Of a stretch of 49,577 nt of DNA, positions 16,581 through 26,500 are shown piece by piece. The stretch is from JADJLQ01 sp031417835 (GTDB lineage Bacteria > Bacteroidota > Bacteroidia > Chitinophagales > Saprospiraceae): positions 1 to 49,577 of the forward strand of contig JANOWJ010000096.1 of NCBI GenBank assembly GCA_031417835.1, given 5' to 3'. Positions within the stretch are counted from its first letter, which is position 1; the number at the start of each line of letters is the position of its first letter. A program made the position numbers and the translations under genes. The notes beneath the pieces are model-generated. The model was not told the origin of the DNA and ran no database searches. It worked only from the letters and a program-made list of their open reading frames with translations.

Positions 16581-17993
16581 TTACATCAACTCACTCACAG
16601 TAATATTTACATCGATCACTTCTAATGAATATTGATTTACCTTGATAGGGTGATTGGTAATCATTGTAGTAAATAAAGACTTTCTGGTATTTGTTTTTTC
16701 CCTGAATACCGATTTGCGTTTCTGTAGCTCTGCCGCATATGTTTTGGATAGTTCGAATGGCGCATCATAATATTTGCATTCACACAGATTGATAGTTGCA
16801 TCTTTTCTATCTATAATAAAATCAATCCACATACCTTCATGATCATCCTGGTATTGGTAGGTAGATGTTTCGGTATATACTTTAGCAATCCCAAGCGCTT
16901 TTTTTATTTCTTCCAGATGCTTAAGACATAAGGTTTCAAATGCATATCCTGTCCAGGTTTTATAGGATTGGGATGCAGATAGTTGAGACCAGAGATCCGA
17001 CTTAGTACTTTTTTGACCTTTAATAAAACGGTGGTAAAAAACAGAGTACTCATCTATCAGTCTGTAAATAGATCCTCTTTTTTTCCTGCTAAACTGGTTT
17101 TCTTCGATTATAAATCCTGATATTTTAAGTTCATCTAAGGTTCGTTGTATGGGTCCACCTGGGCTTACTTTTGATTTTTTTATTATTTCTTCCCTTGTCA
17201 ACCCTGATTTAGAATGAGCCAAAACTGCTACTACGGACTCATGAAATGCCGGATGCTCGATTAAGGCTTTGTAAAGATTGTCATATTCAATTTTTAAAAT
17301 CCCCCCCGATTTGAAACACATTCTAGCTACACATGCCCTGGGACTTTCTCCTCGCCTGATCTGTTCTAGATAAAATGGGATACCACCCATAGTCATATAT
17401 ATTTCTGAAATGGCGGTATCTGTTAATTTAATTCGCTTTGAGTGAAGAAACTGTTTTGTCTCTGATAGTGTAAATGGTTCCAGATGGACTTTATGGGTCA
17501 ATCTATTGTGAAATCCTCCCTTATCGCTTATTATCTTTTGATGGATCCATGATGTTGACGAGCCACATACTACCAGCACAAAGTGTTTCTCTTTAGATAA
17601 ATAGTCATTCCACAAATGTGCAAGGAGCTGAATAAAACCTGATCTCGGCGTATTCATCCATGGTACTTCATCTAAGAAGATTACTTGTTTTCTATCCTTT
17701 GGCAACATTTGCAATACTTTCTTTAACAGTATGAATAGTTCTTGCCAATTATTGGGTGTTATAGATATGAAGTTTTCAAAATATTCACCTATTTTATCCG
17801 CAATATTTATTAGTTGGGTCTTTGTATCTCCTGACTGAATACCTGTCACTGATAGACATAGATGCCCCTTATACACCTGTTCTATGAGATACGTTTTACC
17901 CACCCGTCGTCTACCCGTTACGGCCACGAATGAAGATTTATGAAGCGCTAGGGTCTCTTTCATTTGTTCTATTTGCTCCTCTCGGCCTATCAT
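16581..17993 (-). CDS. AAA ATPase with C-terminal nuclease-like domain (ATPase_2/DUF234 type)
   Basis: A 470-residue protein with Walker A GRRRVGKT (K33), Walker B VIFLDE (D108-E109) and a sensor-like VVCGSSTSW. It is followed by a winged-helix-like middle part (LTREEIIKKSKVSPGG and onward) and a C-terminal segment WIDFIIDRKDATINLCECK, with the D...E-x-K spacing of PD-(D/E)XK nuclease-like folds. This order is that of the archaeal-type ATPase plus DUF234 family, whose biological role is not settled. The gene converges with a damaged mazE and has two long inverted-repeat operators just upstream of its ATG. Mobile or selfish behaviour is suspected for such ATPases; that is inference. Confidence 0.8.
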   Translation of the reverse strand: MIGREEQIEQMKETLALHKSSFVAVTGRRRVGKTYLIEQVYKGHLCLSVTGIQSGDTKTQLINIADKIGEYFENFISITPNNWQELFILLKKVLQMLPKDRKQVIFLDEVPWMNTPRSGFIQLLAHLWNDYLSKEKHFVLVVCGSSTSWIHQKIISDKGGFHNRLTHKVHLEPFTLSETKQFLHSKRIKLTDTAISEIYMTMGGIPFYLEQIRRGESPRACVARMCFKSGGILKIEYDNLYKALIEHPAFHESVVAVLAHSKSGLTREEIIKKSKVSPGGPIQRTLDELKISGFIIEENQFSRKKRGSIYRLIDEYSVFYHRFIKGQKSTKSDLWSQLSASQSYKTWTGYAFETLCLKHLEEIKKALGIAKVYTETSTYQYQDDHEGMWIDFIIDRKDATINLCECKYYDAPFELSKTYAAELQKRKSVFREKTNTRKSLFTTMITNHPIKVNQYSLEVIDVNITVSELM

Positions 17994-18000
17994 TAAAGTT

Positions 18001-18085
18001 GTATTTATCTATCAAAAATACAAAGATAAGTACAGTTATGCGAGTTATATTTGTATTTATCTGCCAAAAATGAATAGATAAGTAC
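18001..18085. promoter_or_regulatory. Two 33-bp inverted-repeat operators upstream of the DUF234 ATPase
   Basis: Two 33-bp copies lie at 18001-18033 and 18053-18085, 52 bases apart (about five helical turns). Each begins GTATTTATCT and ends AGATAAGTAC, with a middle that differs somewhat (both contain CAAAAAT), so each is itself an imperfect palindrome. They lie 8-92 bases upstream of the ATPase ATG on the minus strand and up to 73 bases upstream of the divergent mannonate dehydratase. The arrangement indicates a repeated protein-binding site, probably for autoregulation. Confidence 0.6.
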
Positions 18086-18157
18086 AAGTTAGGAGGTCGT
18101 ATAGTCATCCAATAGCAGCCAGTTTAGGTAAAACTCTTATATTAGAGTAATTAATTT

Positions 18158-19300
18158 ATGCAAGCAATGAATAAAAACCGACGCAATTTTTTAAAAAGGA
18201 CAACAGCTTTATCTGCATTGCAATTGACAGGGGTACCTTCAGTCATATCCATTCCTGATTTGAAACCAAAGAAACAGGTACAATGGCCACTCTCGGAAGG
18301 GCCGCACACGCCTAAGATGGTAAGTGGTCTGCGGGTCAATGCCGATGAAAAATCGATGCGTCGATTGAAACAAATTGGTATCAATTATGTCAGTAGTGTA
18401 GCCTTGCCGGGGCAATGGGTCGAATCCGAATTGCGCGGGTATATGGACAATTTTAAAAAGAATGGGTTGACTCTGTATAACTTAATGTATGTAGTAGGCC
18501 CGGATATCGTCCTTGCTCGCCCAAATCGAGATCAGGAAATCGATAAGATCATTGAGTCGCTTAAAGTCGCTGGTAAATGTGGCTTACCGAATCTGGAATA
18601 TAATTGGTATGTAGACAGACTCATAGATGGCTATTATGAGATCGAAGCCAGAGGAGGAGCAGGTGTCACTGGTTTTGATTTTTCAAAAGTAAAAGATCTT
18701 CCTGCAAAGCCCGAAATTGGCATTCGAAAAGCGGATGAAATCTGGGCCAATTTTACTTACTTTTTAAAAGCCGTAATCCCGGTAGCGGAAAAAGCGGGCG
18801 TGCGTATGGCCTGTCATCCTAATGATCCGGTGTCTCAGACGAGTCATGGCTCTGACCAAATCTTGGCCAATCTTGCCGGGCTTAAAAAATTGATCTCCAT
18901 TGTCGACAGTCCATCAAATGGTATCACCTTTGATTGTGGCGTCACTAAAGAAATGGGGGAAGATCCTGTCGAAGTTTGCAAATATTTTGCATCAAGGGAT
19001 AGAATCAATCATATGCATTTCCGCAACGTTGTTTCTTACGAGCAATACAATAAATATACCGAATGTTTTATCGATGAAGGCGAAGTAAATATGTATGCTG
19101 TGATGCAAGAACTGATCAAGCATGGTTATAGTCGTACGATGTTGGCGGAACATCCCCACATTCTGGATTACGATCGAGATTATCCCGGCAGCCGTATCAG
19201 TGGTGGTATGGCCGGCGGTGGCGGTGGTGGAGGTTATGCGGCCGAATGTTTTAATGCTGGGTTTTGCAGGGCTATGATGTGGGCTGTGATGTCGAAGTAA
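18158..19300 (+). CDS. Tat-exported mannonate dehydratase-like protein (UxuA family)
   Basis: A 380-residue UxuA-family protein. UxuA dehydrates D-mannonate to 2-keto-3-deoxygluconate in hexuronate breakdown and is normally cytoplasmic. Family motifs are NLEYNWYVDR, RMACHPNDP, GITFDCGVTKEMGEDP, HMHFRNV with metal-binding His, and LAEHPHILDYDRDYPGSR. A Tat signal NRRNFLKRTTALSALQL lies at the very start; translation could also begin at the second ATG (18167). The tail carries a run of seven Gly after GGMAG, which I do not know from the cytoplasmic enzymes. It is divergent from the ATPase gene and fits the exported sugar-acid theme. Confidence 0.82.
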   Translation: MQAMNKNRRNFLKRTTALSALQLTGVPSVISIPDLKPKKQVQWPLSEGPHTPKMVSGLRVNADEKSMRRLKQIGINYVSSVALPGQWVESELRGYMDNFKKNGLTLYNLMYVVGPDIVLARPNRDQEIDKIIESLKVAGKCGLPNLEYNWYVDRLIDGYYEIEARGGAGVTGFDFSKVKDLPAKPEIGIRKADEIWANFTYFLKAVIPVAEKAGVRMACHPNDPVSQTSHGSDQILANLAGLKKLISIVDSPSNGITFDCGVTKEMGEDPVEVCKYFASRDRINHMHFRNVVSYEQYNKYTECFIDEGEVNMYAVMQELIKHGYSRTMLAEHPHILDYDRDYPGSRISGGMAGGGGGGGYAAECFNAGFCRAMMWAVMSK

Positions 19301-19329
19301 AGGTTAAAATGTTAGTTTTTTGAACAGAT

Positions 19330-20091
19330 TTATTCTTTTGTCTTTATCGATGAACTCATAAGTTTAGAAAATTCTTCCTTGCGCCTTCGTGCTAAAGGCA
19401 CTTTTACAGTATCTGACATTACGACAAAATCACCTTCATCTTTTATTGTTTTTTCAACAAAAGATGTATTAACGATGAAGGATTGATGTAACCTAAAAAA
19501 ATGAGGACTAGGCAGGATCTCTTCAAAATATTTTAAATTTTGTGGTGTAAGGATACGGTCTCCATTTTTAAAAAACACAAAACTATAATTGCCGCAACTC
19601 TCTAATCTGAGGATATTTTGTATGTAAGTAAAGATCATGCCATTGGAAGTCGGAAATGTAATGCGATCAAAATTTTGCTCCGATGTCGTTTTAATTAAAT
19701 TATTTATTTGTCTTGTTACCTGTTGAGGGGTGGCCTTTTCATTGGCTTTATTGAATGCTAAAATGAGCTCATCAGGATTGATAGGTTTGAGTAGATAGTC
19801 AATAGCATTGTAACGAAATGCTTTGACAGCAAATTCATCATAAGCCGTTGTGAATATCACATTAAAATCGATTCGGCCTAACCGGTCCAACACATCGAAT
19901 CCAGTACCATCTTGCATTTGTACATCAAGAAATACAATATCTACTTTATTTGATTCAAGAAAGGAAATAGCAGAATGTACACTACTTGCCTGGCCTAAAA
20001 TTTCAGCCTCCGGGCAATAGTTTAAAATAAGCTTTCGAAGGGTGACCCTGGCACTTAGCTCATCATCTATTATTACGATTTTTACACCCAT
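19330..20091 (-). CDS. LytTR-family response regulator
   Basis: The protein is 253 residues from the ATG at 20091, where the receiver begins (MGVKIVIIDDELSARV); the open frame reaches 20139 but the extra 16 residues are unlike the family. The receiver has the acidic pair D9-D10, phosphoacceptor D56 (IVFLDVQMQDG), T in FTTAYDE and K in LLKPIN. The C-terminal LytTR DNA-binding domain spans about residues 150-248, with ITFPTSNGMIF, HQSFIVNTSFV and VPLARRRKEEF. It is divergent from a LytS-type kinase, its likely partner. LytTR proteins bind 9-bp direct repeats about 21 bases apart, and such repeats occur at 23415-23444 and, weakly, at 20128-20157. Confidence 0.88.
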   Translation of the reverse strand: MGVKIVIIDDELSARVTLRKLILNYCPEAEILGQASSVHSAISFLESNKVDIVFLDVQMQDGTGFDVLDRLGRIDFNVIFTTAYDEFAVKAFRYNAIDYLLKPINPDELILAFNKANEKATPQQVTRQINNLIKTTSEQNFDRITFPTSNGMIFTYIQNILRLESCGNYSFVFFKNGDRILTPQNLKYFEEILPSPHFFRLHQSFIVNTSFVEKTIKDEGDFVVMSDTVKVPLARRRKEEFSKLMSSSIKTKE

Positions 20092-20100
20092 AATCACTCT

Positions 20101-20169
20101 AAAGTACGGCGAAAAAATTGTACTTTCAGACCGAATCAAATTTAATTTCTACCAAAGATCCTCTTTGGT
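20101..20169. promoter_or_regulatory. Divergent regulator/kinase promoter with inverted repeats and a weak LytTR-like site
   Basis: The 113-base region between the regulator and kinase genes holds AAAGTAC (20101-20107) and its inverse GTACTTT (20120-20126). It also holds an 8-bp perfect hairpin ACCAAAGA-TCC-TCTTTGGT at 20151-20169. AGACCGAAT (20128) and CTACCAAAG (20149) lie exactly 21 bases apart and resemble the adhesin-upstream repeat TTACCGAAT. The site would suit autoregulation by the LytTR regulator. Confidence 0.45.
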
Positions 20170-20204
20170 GAAAATTTATGTTTTATGTTACGCATAATGA
20201 AGTA

Positions 20205-23200
20205 ATGAGTATAAAATTTCGATTTAGTGCATGTCTGGTTGTCGTGTTATTAGTTTGGCATGTGCCCATTTATACACAGAACAATGGCTATAAAATTCAT
20301 TATGCATCTATGAGTGATGGCTTGACCATCCGCGAAGTACACGATGTTTTCATGGATAATCATGGATTTATTTGGATAGCTATGCGTGCAAGTTTGTATC
20401 GATATGATGGATATAAGTTTACTGATTTTTCTGATATCAGGATTCGAGGAAACAATTTGGCAACAAAGTCCTTATCTGCCACTAATTTTTCTCTGATCGA
20501 GCAACTTGATGAACAACATTTTTACATTTATTCTAAGGATGACTTGGCAATTATGGACTTAATTCATACAGATAGTCTCACATTAAAGTCTATCAATTTG
20601 AGGCAACTATTACCTGCCTCTCAGATTCTTAATCTTACGCATATCCCATCCACTCCTACAGTCGCTGTGTTTTGCAAAGAAATGGAAAAATTAGTAGCCT
20701 ATGAGTTTAATCCAATAACTGGAAAAATAATGAAAAAGGGCAGCTTTGATTTGTTTCGTGATCCACTGACTACAAGTACTAACATTCAATGCACGGCCAC
20801 AGCTCAGGGTCTCGTTTTTTTTTCATCCGCAAACCTGCCCGTGATATGTTTTGATTTTCAAAACAATTCAAGTTTTAAGTTATCAATTCCAATTTCTAAA
20901 TCAGGCCATTACTTACTCAAAGCCGTCCTGGATAATGACTTATATATTGTAAACGATATTTCTAGACATTTATGGAGATATACCATTGATTCAAAAGCTT
21001 ATGCTCAAGTTTTAATTCCTGCCTTTCAAGGCGAAGTAGACTACTGTTCAGCGGATAAATTTGGAAACTTGATTGTTGCGGACATTGCCAATCAGTATTT
21101 TAAAGAGATCGTTTTATTACCTGCTTCTGGAGCCGAAAGCGTTCCAATGAGCAATATTTTAAAAGCAGAAGCAAAAGTCACCCAAATTAGAGGTGTCAAT
21201 TTTCTGAACCAGATTTTGGTATCTTCATTTAACGGCATCTATATATTTACTAATGAAAAAAAACAATTTAAAGCACTACTAAATAGACCATTACAATTTG
21301 GGGCTTTTGGTCACGTATTGCGTAGTATGGTCGAAGATGATCGGGGCAACTTGTACATCGCAGAAGATGGCAATAACTTATTTAAATTAAATATATTTAA
21401 TGATTCTATCGCTTACAGCATTAAGACCAGTGATATTGACTTGCCCACACCAGGCACGATAAGAATTCAGGGTGATAAAATTTGGGGTGTGCGATCAAAG
21501 TCGGAGACTCAAAGGCAATTTTATTGCTTAAATATACGAACAGAGAAGTTCCAATTTTTCGATTTTCCTGTAAATACATTCAGAGTTAGAGATTTTGTTT
21601 TTATAGATACTGTACATATTCTTTATGTAGGGTATGATACACGAGCAGATACATTAATGATTTGGAAATTTAATACGCAAGTTGAATCCTGGCATGCTAT
21701 GTCTTTTCCCACTACTCTTAGGAAGCCGATGAATATATTACAAGGCCCAATTGGTGAATTTTGGTTGGGCTCTGAGAATGGTCTTTACTATTTGTCTTTA
21801 AAAAATTATAGTATTGAAAAAATGAGTAATAAATTGCCGGATGGATCGAACAACGACTTTTATAATTTTGCATTAGCCTTTCGACCGGGTTCAAGTCAAT
21901 TATTAATTGGTTCTGAAAACGGCTTGTTGATCTTAGATACCATTTCAAAAAAATATATTGCTAGTTTCACATCAGAAAATAGTGGTATTTCTAATAATTT
22001 TGTAGAGTCCATACTTCCATTGGATAAGGATAAAGTTTTCCTAGCTACCGGTATGGGGCTTAGCTTATTAGATATAAGCTCAGGTAGTTCAGATAATTAT
22101 TTCGAAAATGATGGTTTAGCCCATAATGAATTTAACCGATTAGCTAGCTATAAAAGTAGTAACGGGAAATATTATTTTGGAGGAATCAATGGCCTTAGTG
22201 TCATTTCGAATCAATCTCTTCAACTACCCAAGACTACTAAAAATGTATCTATATCCAATTTTTATCGATATGATATTAAATCTGGCAAAGAAATAAGTAC
22301 TACTTCAAACTTGAATACTATCAACGAACTGACTATTGAAGCAGATGATCAATATTTTGGATTTAACTATATGTTTCCGGATTATTATGAGCCAAGATGG
22401 AATCAATTTGAAACTTGGCTGGAAGGGTATGATAAATCCTGGCAAAGTGCTATTGCAATCAATCATGTTAGATATGGAAGGTTACCAAAGGGAGAATATA
22501 CTTTTCATTTAAGATCATTTCCTTTTACTGGCAATGAGAAGACTATTCGTATAAATGTCAAAGCGCACTTTTATCAATCCCCATGGTTTTTACCCGGTGT
22601 TGCTTTTTTATTACTAGCGTCTGGGTTAAAATTATTTTACGTTTATAAGAATAAACAACGAGATAAAGAAGTAGCGAAGCAAAAAACAGAACAAAAGTTT
22701 AAAGATTTGGAAGCCGCAGCTTTGCGAGCGCAAATGAATCCCCATTTTATCTTCAATTGTCTAGGCAGCATCCAGCAGTTCATTATAGAACATGATGCCG
22801 CTTCTGCGTCAAAATATTTGGCTAATTTCTCCCGTTTAGTTCGTTTGGCATTGCATAGCTCCGTAGATGGCCGGCACAGTTTGCAAGATGAGATTGATAT
22901 GCTGGATAATTATCTTGGACTTGAGCGATTGCGATTTGGCGATAAATTTACGTATGACCTGGTGGTAGATTCAGATTTGGATAAGGAGGATATCTTTTTG
23001 CCTCCATTGTTGATTCAACCTTTTGTGGAGAATGCGTTAGTTCATGGTATGAAAAATAAGCGAGATGGAGGGAAAATTGTTATATCCTTTAAGCAAAGTA
23101 ATAATTTGATCCATGTAGCTGTCTCTGATAATGGCCCTGGTTTTGATATAGAAAAACGGTCTCACGATAGTTCTGGGCATAGGTCTGTAGGTATGACATT

Positions 23201-23318
23201 GACTAAAAGCAGATTGGAAATATTATCCAATCAAGATTCGTTTTCGATGACTCCTCTGATCGATGAAAATGGATTACAGGCTGGGATACGAGTAGATATC
23301 GTGATTCCTATTTTATAA
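20205..23318 (+). CDS. LytS-type sensor histidine kinase with Reg_prop propeller and Y_Y_Y sensor
   Basis: The protein is 1,037 residues from the ATG at 20205, which begins the signal peptide (MSIKFRFSACLVVVLLVW); an in-frame ATG at 20178 adds nine residues. The large periplasmic part carries Reg_prop propeller blades (DNHGFIWIAMRASLYRYDGY, GEFWLGSENGLYYL) and a Y_Y_Y domain near residues 690-795 (GYDKSWQSA). One membrane segment follows near residues 795-815. The cytoplasmic part is a LytS/His_kinase domain with phosphoacceptor H847 in QMNPHFIFN and a HATPase with PFVENALVHG and DNGPGFD. It lacks its own receiver and should phosphorylate the divergent LytTR regulator. The sensor type is common for carbohydrate or envelope signals in Bacteroidota; the ligand is unknown. 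Confidence 0.9.
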   Translation: MSIKFRFSACLVVVLLVWHVPIYTQNNGYKIHYASMSDGLTIREVHDVFMDNHGFIWIAMRASLYRYDGYKFTDFSDIRIRGNNLATKSLSATNFSLIEQLDEQHFYIYSKDDLAIMDLIHTDSLTLKSINLRQLLPASQILNLTHIPSTPTVAVFCKEMEKLVAYEFNPITGKIMKKGSFDLFRDPLTTSTNIQCTATAQGLVFFSSANLPVICFDFQNNSSFKLSIPISKSGHYLLKAVLDNDLYIVNDISRHLWRYTIDSKAYAQVLIPAFQGEVDYCSADKFGNLIVADIANQYFKEIVLLPASGAESVPMSNILKAEAKVTQIRGVNFLNQILVSSFNGIYIFTNEKKQFKALLNRPLQFGAFGHVLRSMVEDDRGNLYIAEDGNNLFKLNIFNDSIAYSIKTSDIDLPTPGTIRIQGDKIWGVRSKSETQRQFYCLNIRTEKFQFFDFPVNTFRVRDFVFIDTVHILYVGYDTRADTLMIWKFNTQVESWHAMSFPTTLRKPMNILQGPIGEFWLGSENGLYYLSLKNYSIEKMSNKLPDGSNNDFYNFALAFRPGSSQLLIGSENGLLILDTISKKYIASFTSENSGISNNFVESILPLDKDKVFLATGMGLSLLDISSGSSDNYFENDGLAHNEFNRLASYKSSNGKYYFGGINGLSVISNQSLQLPKTTKNVSISNFYRYDIKSGKEISTTSNLNTINELTIEADDQYFGFNYMFPDYYEPRWNQFETWLEGYDKSWQSAIAINHVRYGRLPKGEYTFHLRSFPFTGNEKTIRINVKAHFYQSPWFLPGVAFLLLASGLKLFYVYKNKQRDKEVAKQKTEQKFKDLEAAALRAQMNPHFIFNCLGSIQQFIIEHDAASASKYLANFSRLVRLALHSSVDGRHSLQDEIDMLDNYLGLERLRFGDKFTYDLVVDSDLDKEDIFLPPLLIQPFVENALVHGMKNKRDGGKIVISFKQSNNLIHVAVSDNGPGFDIEKRSHDSSGHRSVGMTLTKSRLEILSNQDSFSMTPLIDENGLQAGIRVDIVIPIL

Positions 23319-23414
23319 TTGCGTTGCTGTTTGAGTAGGAGTAGCTATTAGTAATTTTTTTAGGCTTTTCTCTGTGATTTAGAAGTGGTCTTGAATGGAA
23401 GATCAGCCATTCCG

Positions 23415-23444
23415 TTACCGAATATCACGCCAATCTTACCGAAT
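23415..23444. promoter_or_regulatory. LytTR-type direct repeat upstream of the giant adhesin gene
   Basis: TTACCGAAT occurs at 23415-23423 and identically at 23436-23444, 21 bases from start to start with a 12-base spacer. This is the spacing known for LytTR-domain binding sites (for example AgrA and AlgR). It is about 120-150 bases before the adhesin ATG, where an activator site could sit, and a LytTR regulator is encoded 3.3 kb away in the same cluster. Confidence 0.6.
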
Positions 23445-23562
23445 CGCATCAATCTAGAACATTTAATCTAATCATTTACATATTGTAGTATGAAAGGGAA
23501 GAATGATCAATTCGAAATTGATCATCTCTATTTTAATTAATTCAAATTACTACAACCTTACT

Positions 23563-26500
23563 ATGAAAATTTTATTTTCCAATTCCAAATTCCTTTTTGT
23601 TTTGACCTTATTGTTCATTTCTTTAAAGGGCAATGCTCAATTTACCAAAGAGTACGGTAATACCTTTGATGAATCTTTTACTAAAGTCATTCGCAACGGT
23701 ACTAACTATTATGTCTTAGGACGCAGCCAAACTACAGCTAATGCAAGCAATAGAGCATCCGTGTCGCGTATCAATGCTTCAGGCCAACACCTCTGGACTG
23801 TGAGTCTTACTATTCCATCAGAATGGTCCGATGGAGTCTTGACGCCTACTGGAGAATTGATGGTGGTAGGTCATACCTTGCCCGCTGATGCTACTGCAAA
23901 AAGTTTAATGGGACTCATTACGGCAGCAGGAACTTTTTCATGGGTGAGATCCTACGATGTACCCGGTCGTGAGTTTTTTACGAGGATAGTTCGTACTCCT
24001 GTAATGCAAAATTTCCAATATTATGTTTTAGGTTCTCAATATGACCCAATCAATCCTAGCCCTACCTGGGATGATGTCGTCTTACTTAATGTCAATACTG
24101 CTGGAGTTATTAATTGGAAACGAAAATTTTCAAGTACAGCGGATGATGAATGGGTGCGTGATATGGAAGTATTACCTAATGGGGAACTAGTACTTGTGGG
24201 TAATCATGGTACAAACGGCATTATCGTTAAAGTTGATGCTGACGGTGTTTTGGTGAATGCAGCCACCCCCGAAAGCCTTGCCTTTTCATATTATGATATT
24301 ATCAGAAATAATAGTGGTGGGTTTTATGCAGTAGGCGCTGTTATAGGGAATTTCACTCCTTATCTTATCCGTTATGATAGTGATTTTATCCCATCATGGC
24401 ATATATCTATTTCCGGACTCACCGCAATCAGCCAGGTATGGGAAGATCCCGCAACTGCTCGTACTTATGTCACCGGTACTGGGGTATTTAATGGCAAGAG
24501 TAGAGCTGTCCTTATTCGATTCGTCGAAAAAGGTTCCCCTTCTATTGAATGGGTTCGTTTTTTGGATAATGGAGAAATCTCTTATGCAGGAGGCTCTTAT
24601 TGGTTTATGGCTCCAAATCAAATAGCTTTTACTGATGGTAGACTTCCAGCTGCAGGAGGTTTTGGAGGATTATGTGCTTTTCTGCATATCAACGATATGG
24701 AATTGGCAAGTTGCATGACTAAAAATGCGACTCTTGGTATTCAGGCTCGTACGCATATCTACAATAGTCCCGATATTACAACTGCTTTTTTTGATATTCC
24801 AAGGGGTACAGATATTTTGAGTTCATCTTTAATCTGGAAAGATCAGAACGCCTGTCAAATACCTTGTACGGCTGCGTTTACATTTCAGAATATTTCTCCC
24901 TGTGGAAATGTGCAATTTGCAAACCAATCTACTGGCGCAGCCCCATTGACCTATTCTTGGAATTTTAGTGATCTGGGTAGTGGAGTCAACAACACTTCAA
25001 CAGCAACCAGCCCCTCTCATCAATTTAGTTTTTGTGGCAATTTTAAAGTGTGTTTGAAAATTACAGCAAGTGATGGTTGTATGGATTCGATCTGTAAAAC
25101 CGTAACTTATTTTGATAATGTCAAACCTATTATTGCCTGTCCTAAAGACACCATATTGCCATGTAATTCTAGTGTCAATCCTTCCAATACAGGTTTTGCA
25201 ACGGCCACTGATAATTGTATGTCATCAACGGCGATAGGAATCACTTTTGCAGATATGTTATCTGGTCAATTGCCTTGCAATGCGACATTTATGAGGACTT
25301 GGGAGGTGACGGATGGGTGTGCCAATACGGCCAGCTGTAAACAGGTCATAAAGGTACAGGATACTAAACTACCTAAAGTCATTTGCCCGCCAAACCTCAA
25401 TTTGCAATGTAATACCAATACTAATCCTCCTGCGACAGGAGTGGCAACTGCTACGGATGATTGTACTCCTACCGCATCTATCCTCCTCTCACATTTTGAT
25501 AAAATGTCAGGATTATTACCATGTGATGGTCTTATCACTAGAACTTGGGAAGCAACAGATGATTGTAAAAATAAATCTACGTGTGTACAAATTTTAAAGA
25601 TCAAAGATACTATACCACCTGTGATCAAGTGTCCTAAAGATCTCACTCTCCAATGTCGGGCTGATACCAACACTGCAGCTACAAGTATAGCAACTGCAAC
25701 TGATAATTGTACCCCAACAGTGTCTATTTTAATCACCCATTCGGATGCGTTGGTTGGACAGTATCCTTGTAATGCAACTATTACCCGAACTTGGGTAGCA
25801 GTGGATCAATGCAAAAATCTATCCAGATGTATCCAGATCATTAAAGTAAAAGACACAATTCCTCCGGATATCTCTTGCCCTCGCAACCCTACTGTAAATA
25901 CTAATCCTGGACTCTGTTATTTTACAGGCAATTTTCCCTCAGCTACCGCCACGGATAGTTGCGGTTCGAGCTCGACCATTACTTGTTCTCTATTGACGAC
26001 TACTAGTGCTATTTTGATTACACCATCTACCCAATATCCAAAAGGTATCAATACGATTACATGTTTTGCAGTCGATGATTGTGGTAATCAAAGTAAGAAC
26101 TGCACATTTACGTTGACTGTAGTAGATAATGAACCGCCCTCTATCACCTGCCTGCTCAGTATGTCAGTGCTTGGTACCTTTGATTCATCCGGACAATGTA
26201 CGGCGGTGGTAAAAAATATTGCACCCATTGCTGTTGATAATTGTCCAATGTTGCAAGTAAACTATATTTTAACAGGAGCTACAGTCGGTTTAGGAGTGAA
26301 TGATGTCAGCGGCACTAACTTTATGTCGGGTACGACTACGGTAACTTATATAGCTACCGATATGGCCGGCAATAAGGATACATGTAGCTTTATCATTGCT
26401 GTACAGTGTGAAGATCAATGGAATTGTCCTTGTCCTAATGGAGTAGTTGGAGGTCCAAACTTAGTATTGAATGGAAATTTTTCAGGTGACACTTCTGATT

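Noticed and set aside
25266..25736. 156-residue open frame opposite the HYR modules
   Set aside because: It is the antisense shadow of the periodic HYR repeats in the adhesin gene; its own repeats simply mirror them.
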